Shown here: positions 48,704-57,701 of the stretch, piece after piece | Numbering within the stretch: position 1 is the stretch's first letter | Layout of the letters: each line of letters opens with the position of its first letter | Translations under genes and position numbers: made by a program | Assembly: GCA_029254375.1 (NCBI GenBank) | Contig: JAQWXR010000018.1 | Span: 1 to 64,000 of the forward strand | Source: Schleiferiaceae bacterium | GTDB taxonomy: Bacteria > Bacteroidota > Bacteroidia > Flavobacteriales > Schleiferiaceae | DNA: 64,000 nt | Reading direction: 5' to 3' | The notes under the pieces: generated by a model | What the model saw: only the letters and a program-made list of their open reading frames with translations | Database searches by the model: none | Told to the model about the DNA's origin: nothing

Positions 48704-49660
48704 TTAAAATGAACCTCGTAAACCGAGGCGTTCTTGTAATCTAAATACGGTGCTTTGCAGGAGCTTGAACGCTGCCGTGCCCATCGCATTACCGCCGTTA
48801 TCCAAAAGTGGGTTGATTTCAGTGAATTCCATGCACATCACCTTGGGCTCATCCGCAAAAAGCTCCAATAAGCCTCGGGCTTCCTCCAGTGTGAAACCAT
48901 CAGAAACCGGAGTACCCGTGCCATCAGAAATACTCGGATCCATGCTGTCGACATCAAATGAAACGTAGACCATATCGCATTCTTGAAGTTGGGTCATTAC
49001 GGACTTAACGATGGCCACAACCCCCTTGGATCGCAGCTCTTCGACGCGATGAACGCGCATGTCGTGTTCTGCGATCAAGTGGTCTTCTGGAGCTTCGGTA
49101 GAACGCAAGCCAATAAATGCTACGTCTGAAGGTTTGACCCTTTGCGGATGGCCTTTCAGTTTCTGCCATGCGTCCACCGTGATAGGGCTTGGATCATTGA
49201 TTTTACATGCCACATTATCCGCTCCTATCGCCGTCGCTAAGGGCATACCATGCATATTTCCTGAAGGCGATGTGTAGGGTGAATGAAGGTCGGCGTGGGC
49301 ATCAATCCAAACAACTCCTAGTCTGGAAAGAGGAGACGCTTGCTTAATCCCCGCAATGGTCCCACCTGCATTCGAATGGTCCCCACTGATCACAATAGGG
49401 AACTGCCCATCGTCAAGTGATTCGGCAACCACCGCTGAAATGCGGCGGTACATTCGAACAATCCCTCGGATTCGCTTGCCATAGGGTGATTCGGGATGCC
49501 GATACAGCAAGGCGTTATTGGTCTGCACCTTACGTGGAGCCAAACTCCTAAAAAACTTGGGTTGAATATGGAAGGACGCGCCACGAATGGCGGCATAACC
49601 AAGACTTGAGCCTCGAGTACCCGCACCCAATTCGGACATCGCTGTGATCAGTTGAAGCAT
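48704..49660 (-). CDS. Arginase/formimidoylglutamase family ureohydrolase
   Basis: ISGDHSNAGGTIAG; VVWIDAHADLHSPYTSPSGNMHGMPLA; VYVSFDVDSMDPSISDGTGTPVSDGFT. Confidence 0.92.
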   Translation of the reverse strand: MLQLITAMSELGAGTRGSSLGYAAIRGASFHIQPKFFRSLAPRKVQTNNALLYRHPESPYGKRIRGIVRMYRRISAVVAESLDDGQFPIVISGDHSNAGGTIAGIKQASPLSRLGVVWIDAHADLHSPYTSPSGNMHGMPLATAIGADNVACKINDPSPITVDAWQKLKGHPQRVKPSDVAFIGLRSTEAPEDHLIAEHDMRVHRVEELRSKGVVAIVKSVMTQLQECDMVYVSFDVDSMDPSISDGTGTPVSDGFTLEEARGLLELFADEPKVMCMEFTEINPLLDNGGNAMGTAAFKLLQSTVFRLQERLGLRGSF

Positions 49661-49665
49661 ATGGG

Positions 49666-49691
49666 CAAAGGTAGGAATTGGCCTACCTTTG
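49666..49691. promoter_or_regulatory. Symmetric divergent promoter: paired TACCTTTG -7-type motifs in a perfect inverted repeat
   Basis: CAAAGGTAGG-AATTGG-CCTACCTTTG between arginase-family gene (-) and ftsK (+). Confidence 0.6.
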
Positions 49692-49711
49692 AGACTCAGG
49701 AAGAAATCTCT

Positions 49712-52099
49712 ATGGCAAAAAAGGTTAAAAGCAGTCCCTTCTCTCCATTCTTTTCTGCGTGGAAGCAGACGTGGTCAGACTTGAAGACGAATAAATCCTT
49801 ACATGCGGTTTTTGGAATTGCACTGCTTTTTGTTAGCAGCTTTGCCCTTTTATCAAGCCTCTCATCCCTATTCTCATGGTCTGCGGACTACAGTGCCTTT
49901 GAGGATGGTTTTTCTGACACTTTGTGGGACCCGACCATTCGTATGACGAACACCTTTGGCAAGCTGGGGGCGGCTGTAGGATTCTATTTAACGGTCAAAA
50001 GTTTTGGCTGGACCTTTCTAATACCCCTCTCCTGGGTCTTGATTCTTTCTTTAAAATGGAGCTTTGGGGTTCCATTTAAGTCATCTACATGGTTGCGAAG
50101 AGGGCTTTTTTGGACCCTCTTACTCGGAATGGGCACGGCACTCTTGCCCGTGAGTATGGCAGATGTCTATGTAGGAAATCTAGGGCGCTATCTCGCCTTC
50201 TGGTCAGAGCAATGGCTAGGACTTGCTGGCGCCTGGCTAGCGTGGGCTGGCTTAACCCTAGCCCATGTAGTTTGGCTCTTCAAAATCACTCCACAAAATT
50301 GGCCAAAAAAGGCAGCGCTAGCCGCGCCTTGGGACAGCGAAGAAGACGTAAAGCAGGAGGATGAACTCAACGTACTCCCCGAAGAACCTGCAGAAGAAGT
50401 TGAATGGGACCTAAAGACGCCCGAAGGTCCCACACCCATGGAAACACCGGGAGTTAAGGTTGCATTGGCTGATGAGAATATCCAAGCGACTGAGCCCAGC
50501 CTAGAACTTGAAGAAATTGAACCGATACTCGTGTTTAGCGAAGCCTTTCAAGAAGATTCGCCACCACCTGCCAAGGGTTCCTTGGCGACGGCCTTTGACC
50601 CTCGTGCAGATCTATCGCGCTATCAGTTCCCTAAACTTAGCTTACTTGTTGATTTCCCTCCAGGAAATGCGAAGGTGGACGCGGAAGAGCTCGAAGCGAA
50701 TAAGGAGCGGATTATAGAAACCTTGCGCAACTATAAAATTGAGATTGCCAAAATCAAAGCGGCGGTTGGCCCCACCGTTACCCTCTATGAGATCGTCCCG
50801 GAAGCAGGTATTCGGATTTCCAAGATCAAAAGTCTCGAGGATGATATTGCCCTGAGTCTAAGTGCCCTGGGCATTCGTATAATTGCCCCGATTCCAGGAA
50901 GAGGAACCATTGGCATTGAAGTGCCTAACCGAAGCCCCCAGATGGTGAGTATGAAGGCGGTTCTGGCATCAGAGAAGTTCCAAAACAGCACCATGGATCT
51001 GCCGGTAGCTATTGGAAAGACAATCAGTAATGAGGTCTTTGTCGCTGATTTAGCGAAGATGCCACATTTGCTCATGGCCGGAGCGACAGGACAAGGTAAA
51101 TCAGTGGGCTTGAACGCCTTGCTAGCCTCGATTCTTTACAAGAAACACCCAGCTGAAGTCAAATTCGTCTTAGTTGATCCCAAAAAAGTGGAATTAACGC
51201 TCTACAATAAGATTGAGCGGCACTTCCTCGCCAAGCTACCGGATACGGCTGATGCCATTATCACAGATACGACCAAAGTGATTCACACGCTGAATTCCTT
51301 GTGTATCGAAATGGATGACCGCTATGACCTTTTAAAGGATGCCATGGTTCGGAACATCAAAGAATACAATGCCAAGTTTACGAGCCGAAAATTAAATCCG
51401 GAAGAAGGGCACCGCTATCTGCCTTACATCGTCTTAGTGATTGATGAATTCGCAGATTTGATCATGACGGCTGGCAAAGAAGTTGAGACACCCATCGCTC
51501 GTTTAGCCCAATTGGCCCGGGCAATAGGAATCCATCTCATCATTGCCACGCAGCGCCCTTCCGTCAATGTGATTACCGGAATAATAAAAGCCAATTTCCC
51601 GGCAAGAATTGCTTTTAAGGTTTCGTCCAAAATAGACTCTCGGACCATTTTAGACGCTGGAGGCGCGGAACAACTTATTGGTAGAGGTGATATGCTCTTC
51701 TCCGCGGGCAATGATCTTATTCGTTTGCAATGTGCCTTCTTGGACACCCCAGAGGTAGAAGATGTTTGTGAATTTATCGGCTCTCAGCAAGCTTATCCCG
51801 ATGCCTATGCCCTTCCTGAATATTCTGGGGAGGAGACGGGAAGCGTTGCCGGGAACTACAGTGCAGACGAACGCGACGCTCTTTTTACGGATGCAGCCCG
51901 AATTGTGGTGCAGTCTCAACAAGGTTCGGCATCCCTTTTGCAACGCAAGTTGAAATTGGGTTATAACCGCGCCGGTCGCATTATCGATCAGCTAGAAGAC
52001 GCCGGAATTTTGGGACCTTTTGAAGGATCCAAAGCACGACAAGTCTTAATCCAAGACGAACAACATTTAATGGAACGCTTAAATGGCCCGACCCAATGA
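49712..52099 (+). CDS. ftsK: DNA translocase FtsK/SpoIIIE
   Basis: N-terminal TM helices; LMAGATGQGKSVGLNALLASILYKKHPAEVKFVLVDPKKVEL; TQRPSVNVITGIIKANFPARIAFKVSS; C-term winged helix SLLQRKLKLGYNRAGRIIDQLE. Confidence 0.96.
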   Translation: MAKKVKSSPFSPFFSAWKQTWSDLKTNKSLHAVFGIALLFVSSFALLSSLSSLFSWSADYSAFEDGFSDTLWDPTIRMTNTFGKLGAAVGFYLTVKSFGWTFLIPLSWVLILSLKWSFGVPFKSSTWLRRGLFWTLLLGMGTALLPVSMADVYVGNLGRYLAFWSEQWLGLAGAWLAWAGLTLAHVVWLFKITPQNWPKKAALAAPWDSEEDVKQEDELNVLPEEPAEEVEWDLKTPEGPTPMETPGVKVALADENIQATEPSLELEEIEPILVFSEAFQEDSPPPAKGSLATAFDPRADLSRYQFPKLSLLVDFPPGNAKVDAEELEANKERIIETLRNYKIEIAKIKAAVGPTVTLYEIVPEAGIRISKIKSLEDDIALSLSALGIRIIAPIPGRGTIGIEVPNRSPQMVSMKAVLASEKFQNSTMDLPVAIGKTISNEVFVADLAKMPHLLMAGATGQGKSVGLNALLASILYKKHPAEVKFVLVDPKKVELTLYNKIERHFLAKLPDTADAIITDTTKVIHTLNSLCIEMDDRYDLLKDAMVRNIKEYNAKFTSRKLNPEEGHRYLPYIVLVIDEFADLIMTAGKEVETPIARLAQLARAIGIHLIIATQRPSVNVITGIIKANFPARIAFKVSSKIDSRTILDAGGAEQLIGRGDMLFSAGNDLIRLQCAFLDTPEVEDVCEFIGSQQAYPDAYALPEYSGEETGSVAGNYSADERDALFTDAARIVVQSQQGSASLLQRKLKLGYNRAGRIIDQLEDAGILGPFEGSKARQVLIQDEQHLMERLNGPTQ

Positions 52100-52758
52100 A
52101 GAACCTACGCCTCATTCTCTCTATCGCTTTAATGGCTTTTATCGCACTGCCCCTGCCAGCCCAATCGGGGGATCCAGTTTCGCTCTTAAAAGAAGTAGAG
52201 AAAAAAACATTGTCCTACACGGACCAATCGATTCAATTCTCTCTGCTCATTGAAGCGCCTGGACGCGACGGCAAAAAAGTGCAAAGAAAAACTTCCGGTC
52301 AGGTTCTCGTCGTGGGTCAAAAAGCCCTACTCCAATTAAACGGCCAGCTCATTTTTCTTGAAGGAAGTAGAATCACCACCGTGAGTGAAGCCGATGAAGA
52401 AATTATTGTCCGAAAATTGGATGGAGACGAAACTCAATACACACCGGCGGCTTTGGTCAAAAAGTATGAGACGGGTTCCAACTTCCAATGGGCCGGCGAG
52501 GAAACCGTGGCTGGGGGAACAAAAATTGTGTACGTTCGAATGAAGCCAAAGAATAACGTGGATGTGCGTGATGTGATTTTCGGGATCAATATGCGGTCAA
52601 AGCGTATCCACTCCTACCAAGAGTTTGGGACGAATGATGTGAACACCACACTGAATATTTTACAATACGACGTTAATCAAGGCGTCACAGAACAGAAAGT
52701 CACTTTCACCAAGTCCAAGTACCCGGGCTATGATTACATGGCTCCCAAGGGAATGTAA
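52096..52758 (+). CDS. LolA-like outer-membrane lipoprotein carrier family protein
   Basis: Signal peptide ALMAFIALPLPAQS; LolA-like beta fold, position after ftsK. Confidence 0.82.
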   Translation: MKNLRLILSIALMAFIALPLPAQSGDPVSLLKEVEKKTLSYTDQSIQFSLLIEAPGRDGKKVQRKTSGQVLVVGQKALLQLNGQLIFLEGSRITTVSEADEEIIVRKLDGDETQYTPAALVKKYETGSNFQWAGEETVAGGTKIVYVRMKPKNNVDVRDVIFGINMRSKRIHSYQEFGTNDVNTTLNILQYDVNQGVTEQKVTFTKSKYPGYDYMAPKGM

Positions 52759-52766
52759 GCCCTCCT

Positions 52767-54188
52767 ATGCAGCGAATTGATTGGTACCTACTCCGGTCCT
52801 TTGCCGGAATATTCCTAAAAACCATAGGGATTTCCGTGTTCTTTCTGCTCATGCAGATGGTTTGGAAATACGTCGATGATTTGGCAGGTCGTGGCGTAGA
52901 CTGGTGGATTATCCTAGAACTTCTTTTTTATTGGTCGGCATCCGTTTTACCGATGGCTGCTCCAATCGCCGTACTCTTTGCGGGAATTATGGTCTTTGGG
53001 GACTTAGCCGAAAGTCACGAATTGGCGGCTGCCAAATCGTCTGGAGCTTCGTTTTACCGTTTGATACGCCCCGTACTTCTTGCTTTGGCCCTGATCGCAT
53101 CAGGGATGTTTTTCGTGGCAAATAACTTAATCCCCGTGGCCAACTTTAAAGGAGAGAACCTCCTGATGAATATCGCCAAACAGCGTCCAACATTTAACCT
53201 TCAACCCGGTATTTTCTACGGCGGGATCGATGGCTACAGTATTAAAATCGGAGCAAAGACGGATAATTCTGTGAGCGATATCCTAATTTATGACCACCGA
53301 GAACGTGGGGAAGGGAATCATACCGTGATTATGGCCCCTGAAGCAGTATTGCATTACACAGAGGGAAATCGCTGGATGGAAATGGAGCTGTTCAATGGCA
53401 CTTCGTATCAGGAGTACAAAGCGGAAAAGCGCGAAGAACGCGAGCGAAAGCCTTTTTTAGAGAGCAGCTTTGATCGTATGCTGATTCGTGTCAATATGGG
53501 CTCCTTTGAAATGGGAAATCTCTATTCTGTCAACCGCAGCGACGAATACAATATGCTAGGAGTAGGCCAGCTTGACGATGCCATAAATGCGCTTTACGAG
53601 CAATACCGCATGCGTCAGGATGAAGTGAATATGATTATGCGAAACAAATACTACGGTTGGCAGTCTAGCGATACCCTACAACTGGACTTAAGCGCCGTGG
53701 CTTCATTGAATATGAAGGACCGTCTTCGTGGACACTACTTATTTCGTGCCGTCAACAATGCGATTCATGCGGCACAATCCAATAGAGACTATATGGAGCA
53801 AATCCAGTCAGAATATGTTTGGAGGAATCAAGTCATTGCGAGGCATTATTTAGAGTTTCACAAGAAATTCAGCGTAGCCATCGCCTGTATTTTGCTCTTT
53901 TTTATAGGCGCCCCACTCGGCGCTATCATCCAAAAAGGTGGATTTGGCTTGCCCTTTGTCATTTCCGTCCTCCTCTTCCTGTTCCACTATATTTTGACGA
54001 TTATCTTTGAGAAAATGGGACGTGAATGGCTCATCTCTCCGATGTGGGCCATTTGGCTGCCCAACCTCATTCTACTACCCGTAGCCCTATGGATGACTAT
54101 ATGGGCGGCAAATGACGCAACCATGAACAGTTTTGCTCGTTTGCGAAAACGGCTTTTCTATTGGCCGTCCAAAAAAGACGTGGCATGA
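52767..54188 (+). CDS. LptF/LptG family (YjgP/YjgQ) permease
   Basis: RIDWYLLRSFAGIFLKTIGISVFFLLMQMVWKYVDDL; AELESHELAAAKSSGASFYRLIRPV-type motif; FYGGIDGYSIKIG; C-term TM bundle. Confidence 0.92.
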   Translation: MQRIDWYLLRSFAGIFLKTIGISVFFLLMQMVWKYVDDLAGRGVDWWIILELLFYWSASVLPMAAPIAVLFAGIMVFGDLAESHELAAAKSSGASFYRLIRPVLLALALIASGMFFVANNLIPVANFKGENLLMNIAKQRPTFNLQPGIFYGGIDGYSIKIGAKTDNSVSDILIYDHRERGEGNHTVIMAPEAVLHYTEGNRWMEMELFNGTSYQEYKAEKREERERKPFLESSFDRMLIRVNMGSFEMGNLYSVNRSDEYNMLGVGQLDDAINALYEQYRMRQDEVNMIMRNKYYGWQSSDTLQLDLSAVASLNMKDRLRGHYLFRAVNNAIHAAQSNRDYMEQIQSEYVWRNQVIARHYLEFHKKFSVAIACILLFFIGAPLGAIIQKGGFGLPFVISVLLFLFHYILTIIFEKMGREWLISPMWAIWLPNLILLPVALWMTIWAANDATMNSFARLRKRLFYWPSKKDVA

Positions 54189-55315
54189 AGATTCTCCACC
54201 TCTGCAACAAAGTCCCCTTTCCAGGCCGTGATGGTAGTAGTCTGGCGATGGAAGCCCTTATTCGACTGGAGGTCAAAGCGGGCCATTCAGTCCATGTACT
54301 TGCCTTGAATACGGACAAGCATTATGTTCACCATCCACAAGCGCATTTTGGAAGCACACTAGAATGTGTAAAGGTTCGGATCTCCCCTAGTTTACTTGGT
54401 TTCATGCGGCAGGTGAGTCATCCCGCCTCGTATTTTGCTTCTCGCTTTGATCATGCTAGCGTGCGGAATCGGATTCAAGTCTTGGCTCCTGAGGTGGACC
54501 TCGTTGTTGTTGACTCTCTGTTCATGGCGCTGTATTTAGAATGTTTAGGAGGCACACCTTGGGTTCTGAGGGCGCACAACGTCGAGCATCAAATATGGCA
54601 GCGCGCGCTGAGTCAAATCCCCTTCGGATTGAAAAAGATCTTTACCGCTTGGCAGACGATGCGTCTGAAGCGCTGGGAACTTGCCATTATTAAATCTGCG
54701 AGGATTTGGGCCATCTCCTTCGAAGACTCCTCCCTCCTTCTTCAGCTAGGTGCCGCAGAGAGCCAAACGATACCTTGCACTTTTGATGCCTTCGGGCCAT
54801 GGTCCGATAGCGGAGCCAAGGGCAGCGGTATATATCATTTAGGTGCACTAGATTGGTTACCCAACGTCCAAGGCCTTCAATGGTATGTAGAGGAGGTTCA
54901 CCCGATTTCGGCCCAAGAGATTATTGTCATATCTAAAAAGTGGCCTAGTCAATTGGTTCGCCCGGAAAAAATCAATCACTTGGCGCGTCTAGAAGATGGT
55001 TTTGACTTTGAATCTCATGGTATTTTTATCGCTCCAATTCTTTCGGGTAGCGGAATGCGTGTAAAACTTTTAGAAGCCATGGTTCGCGGAAAAGCCATTG
55101 TGACGACCTCGATTGGGGCAGCAGGACTTAAAGATGCTCCAGGCGTTCTCATTGCGGATCGCCCCGAGGAATTCGCTGAGGCTATTCGTCGGCTAGTAGA
55201 TAATACTGAATTCCGACAAAGCCAAGGGCGAGCGGCCCGGGCACATGCACTTGCTACCTTTGCCGACGAAGTGTTTGTAAACGACATGAGATCACTGGCA
55301 CCTAAAAGGACGTGA
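54185..55315 (+). CDS. Glycosyltransferase (GT4/GT-B type)
   Basis: KILHLCNKVPFPGRDGSSLAMEAL; FIAPILSGSGMRVKLLEAMVRGKAIVTTSIGAAGL. Confidence 0.9.
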   Translation: MKILHLCNKVPFPGRDGSSLAMEALIRLEVKAGHSVHVLALNTDKHYVHHPQAHFGSTLECVKVRISPSLLGFMRQVSHPASYFASRFDHASVRNRIQVLAPEVDLVVVDSLFMALYLECLGGTPWVLRAHNVEHQIWQRALSQIPFGLKKIFTAWQTMRLKRWELAIIKSARIWAISFEDSSLLLQLGAAESQTIPCTFDAFGPWSDSGAKGSGIYHLGALDWLPNVQGLQWYVEEVHPISAQEIIVISKKWPSQLVRPEKINHLARLEDGFDFESHGIFIAPILSGSGMRVKLLEAMVRGKAIVTTSIGAAGLKDAPGVLIADRPEEFAEAIRRLVDNTEFRQSQGRAARAHALATFADEVFVNDMRSLAPKRT

Positions 55316-56580
55316 TGATCGAATTCCCCACTATCACAAATTTGCTCGTGTCGACCGCCTTTATTTGGGTCGCCTTGGCAACTGCTTTGAAAGCCGGTGC
55401 TATCCCCTATGTTCTTTTTCCCGGCTTCGTTCGCCTGATTCAGCGGTTCAAACGTCCTGCAGCTACACCGAAGGCCTTTGATGTCTCTGACGAGACACTT
55501 TGGCCACAGGTGGATTTAGTATTTGCGGCCTACAATGAAGAGACCGTTTTGCGCGAAAAGCTAAGCAGCCTCCAAAATTTGGACTACCCGAAAGGCAAGC
55601 TAAACGTATGGGTTGGTTCGGATTTAAGTACCGATGCCACGGAAGAAATATTAGCGGAAATGGCTGAATCTATGCCTGAGCTTTGCTGGGAACGGATGCC
55701 TCAACGTTCCGGAAAATCCAAAATCATTAACCATCTCGTAGCTCAAGGGGATGCGGAAGTGATCGTAGGCACGGATGCTAATATTTTTTTCCATCCTATG
55801 GCCCTTAAGCATTTGCTGGCGCCGCTTGTCCTCGATTCAAGGACCAGTCTCGTAGGCGGCGAACTGACCTACCGAGGAATGGGTCAAGGAGATAGCCTGA
55901 AAAGTATTGCCTCCCAAGAACGCTCCTATATTGGTTGGGAAAACCGAACCAAAGTATGTGAAGGGGAGCTTTGGGGCATGACCATGGGAGTGGAGGGTGG
56001 TTGCTATGCGATTCGACGCAGTTCGTTTGTGCCGATTCCTCCTGGCACCTTCATGGAGGATTTTTTCTTGACCATTCGGGTTCTAGCTTCTGGTCAGAAA
56101 GTGCAACATGCCGCCTTGGCCACATGCACGGAAGATGTCAGCAATGATGCCCACATGGAATATCGTCGCAAAGTCCGGATTAGCCATGGAAACTGGCAGA
56201 ATATTTTTCGATTCCATATACAACTGACGGCCCGCTCTGTGGGACTGCTGTTCGTTTTCACCTGTCATAAGCTCTTACGTTGGATTTTCCCTGTGCTTGT
56301 CCTTGGTTTTTTGATCTACCAGGTGAGTGTAAGTATCCTTATTCTAATTGCAGCTGGGGAGCATCTAATTTTGGCCTTGAATTTGGGTACTTTTGGCGTC
56401 GGACTACTCCTACTGCTCTATCCTCGGACTTTTTTACCTAAACGCTTAGCGAAACTGCTAAAACCTCTCTCCTATTTTCTTTGGATGAACATTGCTTTGA
56501 TCCATGGTTTAATTCAATTCATACGCACCCCTTCTAACGCTTCAGGCGTTTGGCAACCTACAAAGCGCAATAATCAATGA
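55315..56580 (+). CDS. Glycosyltransferase family 2 (membrane)
   Basis: VDLVFAAYNEETVLREKLSSLQNLDYPKGKLNVWVGSDLSTDATEEIL; EVIVGTDANIFF; C-terminal TM segments; alternative GTG start 55312. Confidence 0.9.
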   Translation: MIEFPTITNLLVSTAFIWVALATALKAGAIPYVLFPGFVRLIQRFKRPAATPKAFDVSDETLWPQVDLVFAAYNEETVLREKLSSLQNLDYPKGKLNVWVGSDLSTDATEEILAEMAESMPELCWERMPQRSGKSKIINHLVAQGDAEVIVGTDANIFFHPMALKHLLAPLVLDSRTSLVGGELTYRGMGQGDSLKSIASQERSYIGWENRTKVCEGELWGMTMGVEGGCYAIRRSSFVPIPPGTFMEDFFLTIRVLASGQKVQHAALATCTEDVSNDAHMEYRRKVRISHGNWQNIFRFHIQLTARSVGLLFVFTCHKLLRWIFPVLVLGFLIYQVSVSILILIAAGEHLILALNLGTFGVGLLLLLYPRTFLPKRLAKLLKPLSYFLWMNIALIHGLIQFIRTPSNASGVWQPTKRNNQ

Positions 56581-57698
56581 GTACTAGCCCATTCAGTTCA
56601 ATCGAAGCCGCTTTAGTGGACCTCGCTCAAGGGAAAATGGTCATCGTAGTGGACGATGAAGATCGCGAAAATGAAGGTGATCTTTTGGCCGTGGCCGAAG
56701 GAATATCTGCGGAAACCATCAATTTTATGGCTACGCATGGCCGCGGGCTTATCTGCGCTCCCCTGCCCGATGACCGCTGTGATGCTTTAGGCTTGGCACC
56801 CATGGTCCAACAGAATACGGATCCACATGAGACGGCCTTTACAGTCTCTGTGGACTTGCGTGGGCATGGCGTGACGACGGGTATTTCAGCCTTGGATCGG
56901 GCCAAAACAGTTCAGGCATTAGTCCGTCAGGATAGCTTACCGGAAGATTTTCAACGTCCCGGCCATATATTTCCTCTTCGAGCCCGTCCTGGAGGCGTCT
57001 TACGCCGCGCTGGACATACGGAAGCGGCCATTGACTTGGCCCGTTTAGCAGGAAAACAGCCTGCCGGAGTGATTGTAGAAATCATGAATGAAGACGGCAG
57101 CATGGCGCGCTTACCTGAACTCATCCAGATGTCCAAAAAATGGGATTTGAAGCTGATCAGTATTGAACAATTGATTGCCTACCGATTGGACCGAGAATCC
57201 TTGATTCGTGTCCACCGCAACTTCCAGCTTCCGACGGCCTATGGCCTTTTTGAGGTCTGTATTTATGAACAAACAACATCTAATCAGGTCCATTTTTCGA
57301 TGACCTACGGCTCCTGGGATGAGGATGAAACCGTACTCGTTCGAATGCAGAGTGGGGACCCTCGGCGTAGTATGCTCGATGATGTGCTACACCCTGCCGG
57401 AAGGGCATCCAAAATTGGTCCTTCCCTCGAGGCCATTGCCAATAAAGGTGCCGGAGTATTCGTTGGAATGAATCAGCAGCAAGATGCTCAAAGTCTTTTG
57501 GATTACCTCGATGAGATGGGAAGCGAATCAACTCAAGGAAGGTCTTTTGATGGGGATCCATTGGATTATGGCGTGGGAGCCCAAATCCTGCGACAACTAG
57601 GTGTTCGCAATGTGGCCTTATTAACCAATCACCCGATGAAACGGGTAGGAATCGAAGGCTACGGATTGCACATTGTGGCTAATGAGATGCTGAAATAG
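56577..57698 (+). CDS. ribB: 3,4-dihydroxy-2-butanone-4-phosphate synthase with degenerate C-terminal GTP cyclohydrolase II-like domain
   Basis: [65 protein letters not shown]-term lacks CLTGDVFGSxRCDC-type motif. Confidence 0.93.
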   Translation: MSTSPFSSIEAALVDLAQGKMVIVVDDEDRENEGDLLAVAEGISAETINFMATHGRGLICAPLPDDRCDALGLAPMVQQNTDPHETAFTVSVDLRGHGVTTGISALDRAKTVQALVRQDSLPEDFQRPGHIFPLRARPGGVLRRAGHTEAAIDLARLAGKQPAGVIVEIMNEDGSMARLPELIQMSKKWDLKLISIEQLIAYRLDRESLIRVHRNFQLPTAYGLFEVCIYEQTTSNQVHFSMTYGSWDEDETVLVRMQSGDPRRSMLDDVLHPAGRASKIGPSLEAIANKGAGVFVGMNQQQDAQSLLDYLDEMGSESTQGRSFDGDPLDYGVGAQILRQLGVRNVALLTNHPMKRVGIEGYGLHIVANEMLK

Positions 57699-57701
57699 GA
57701 C

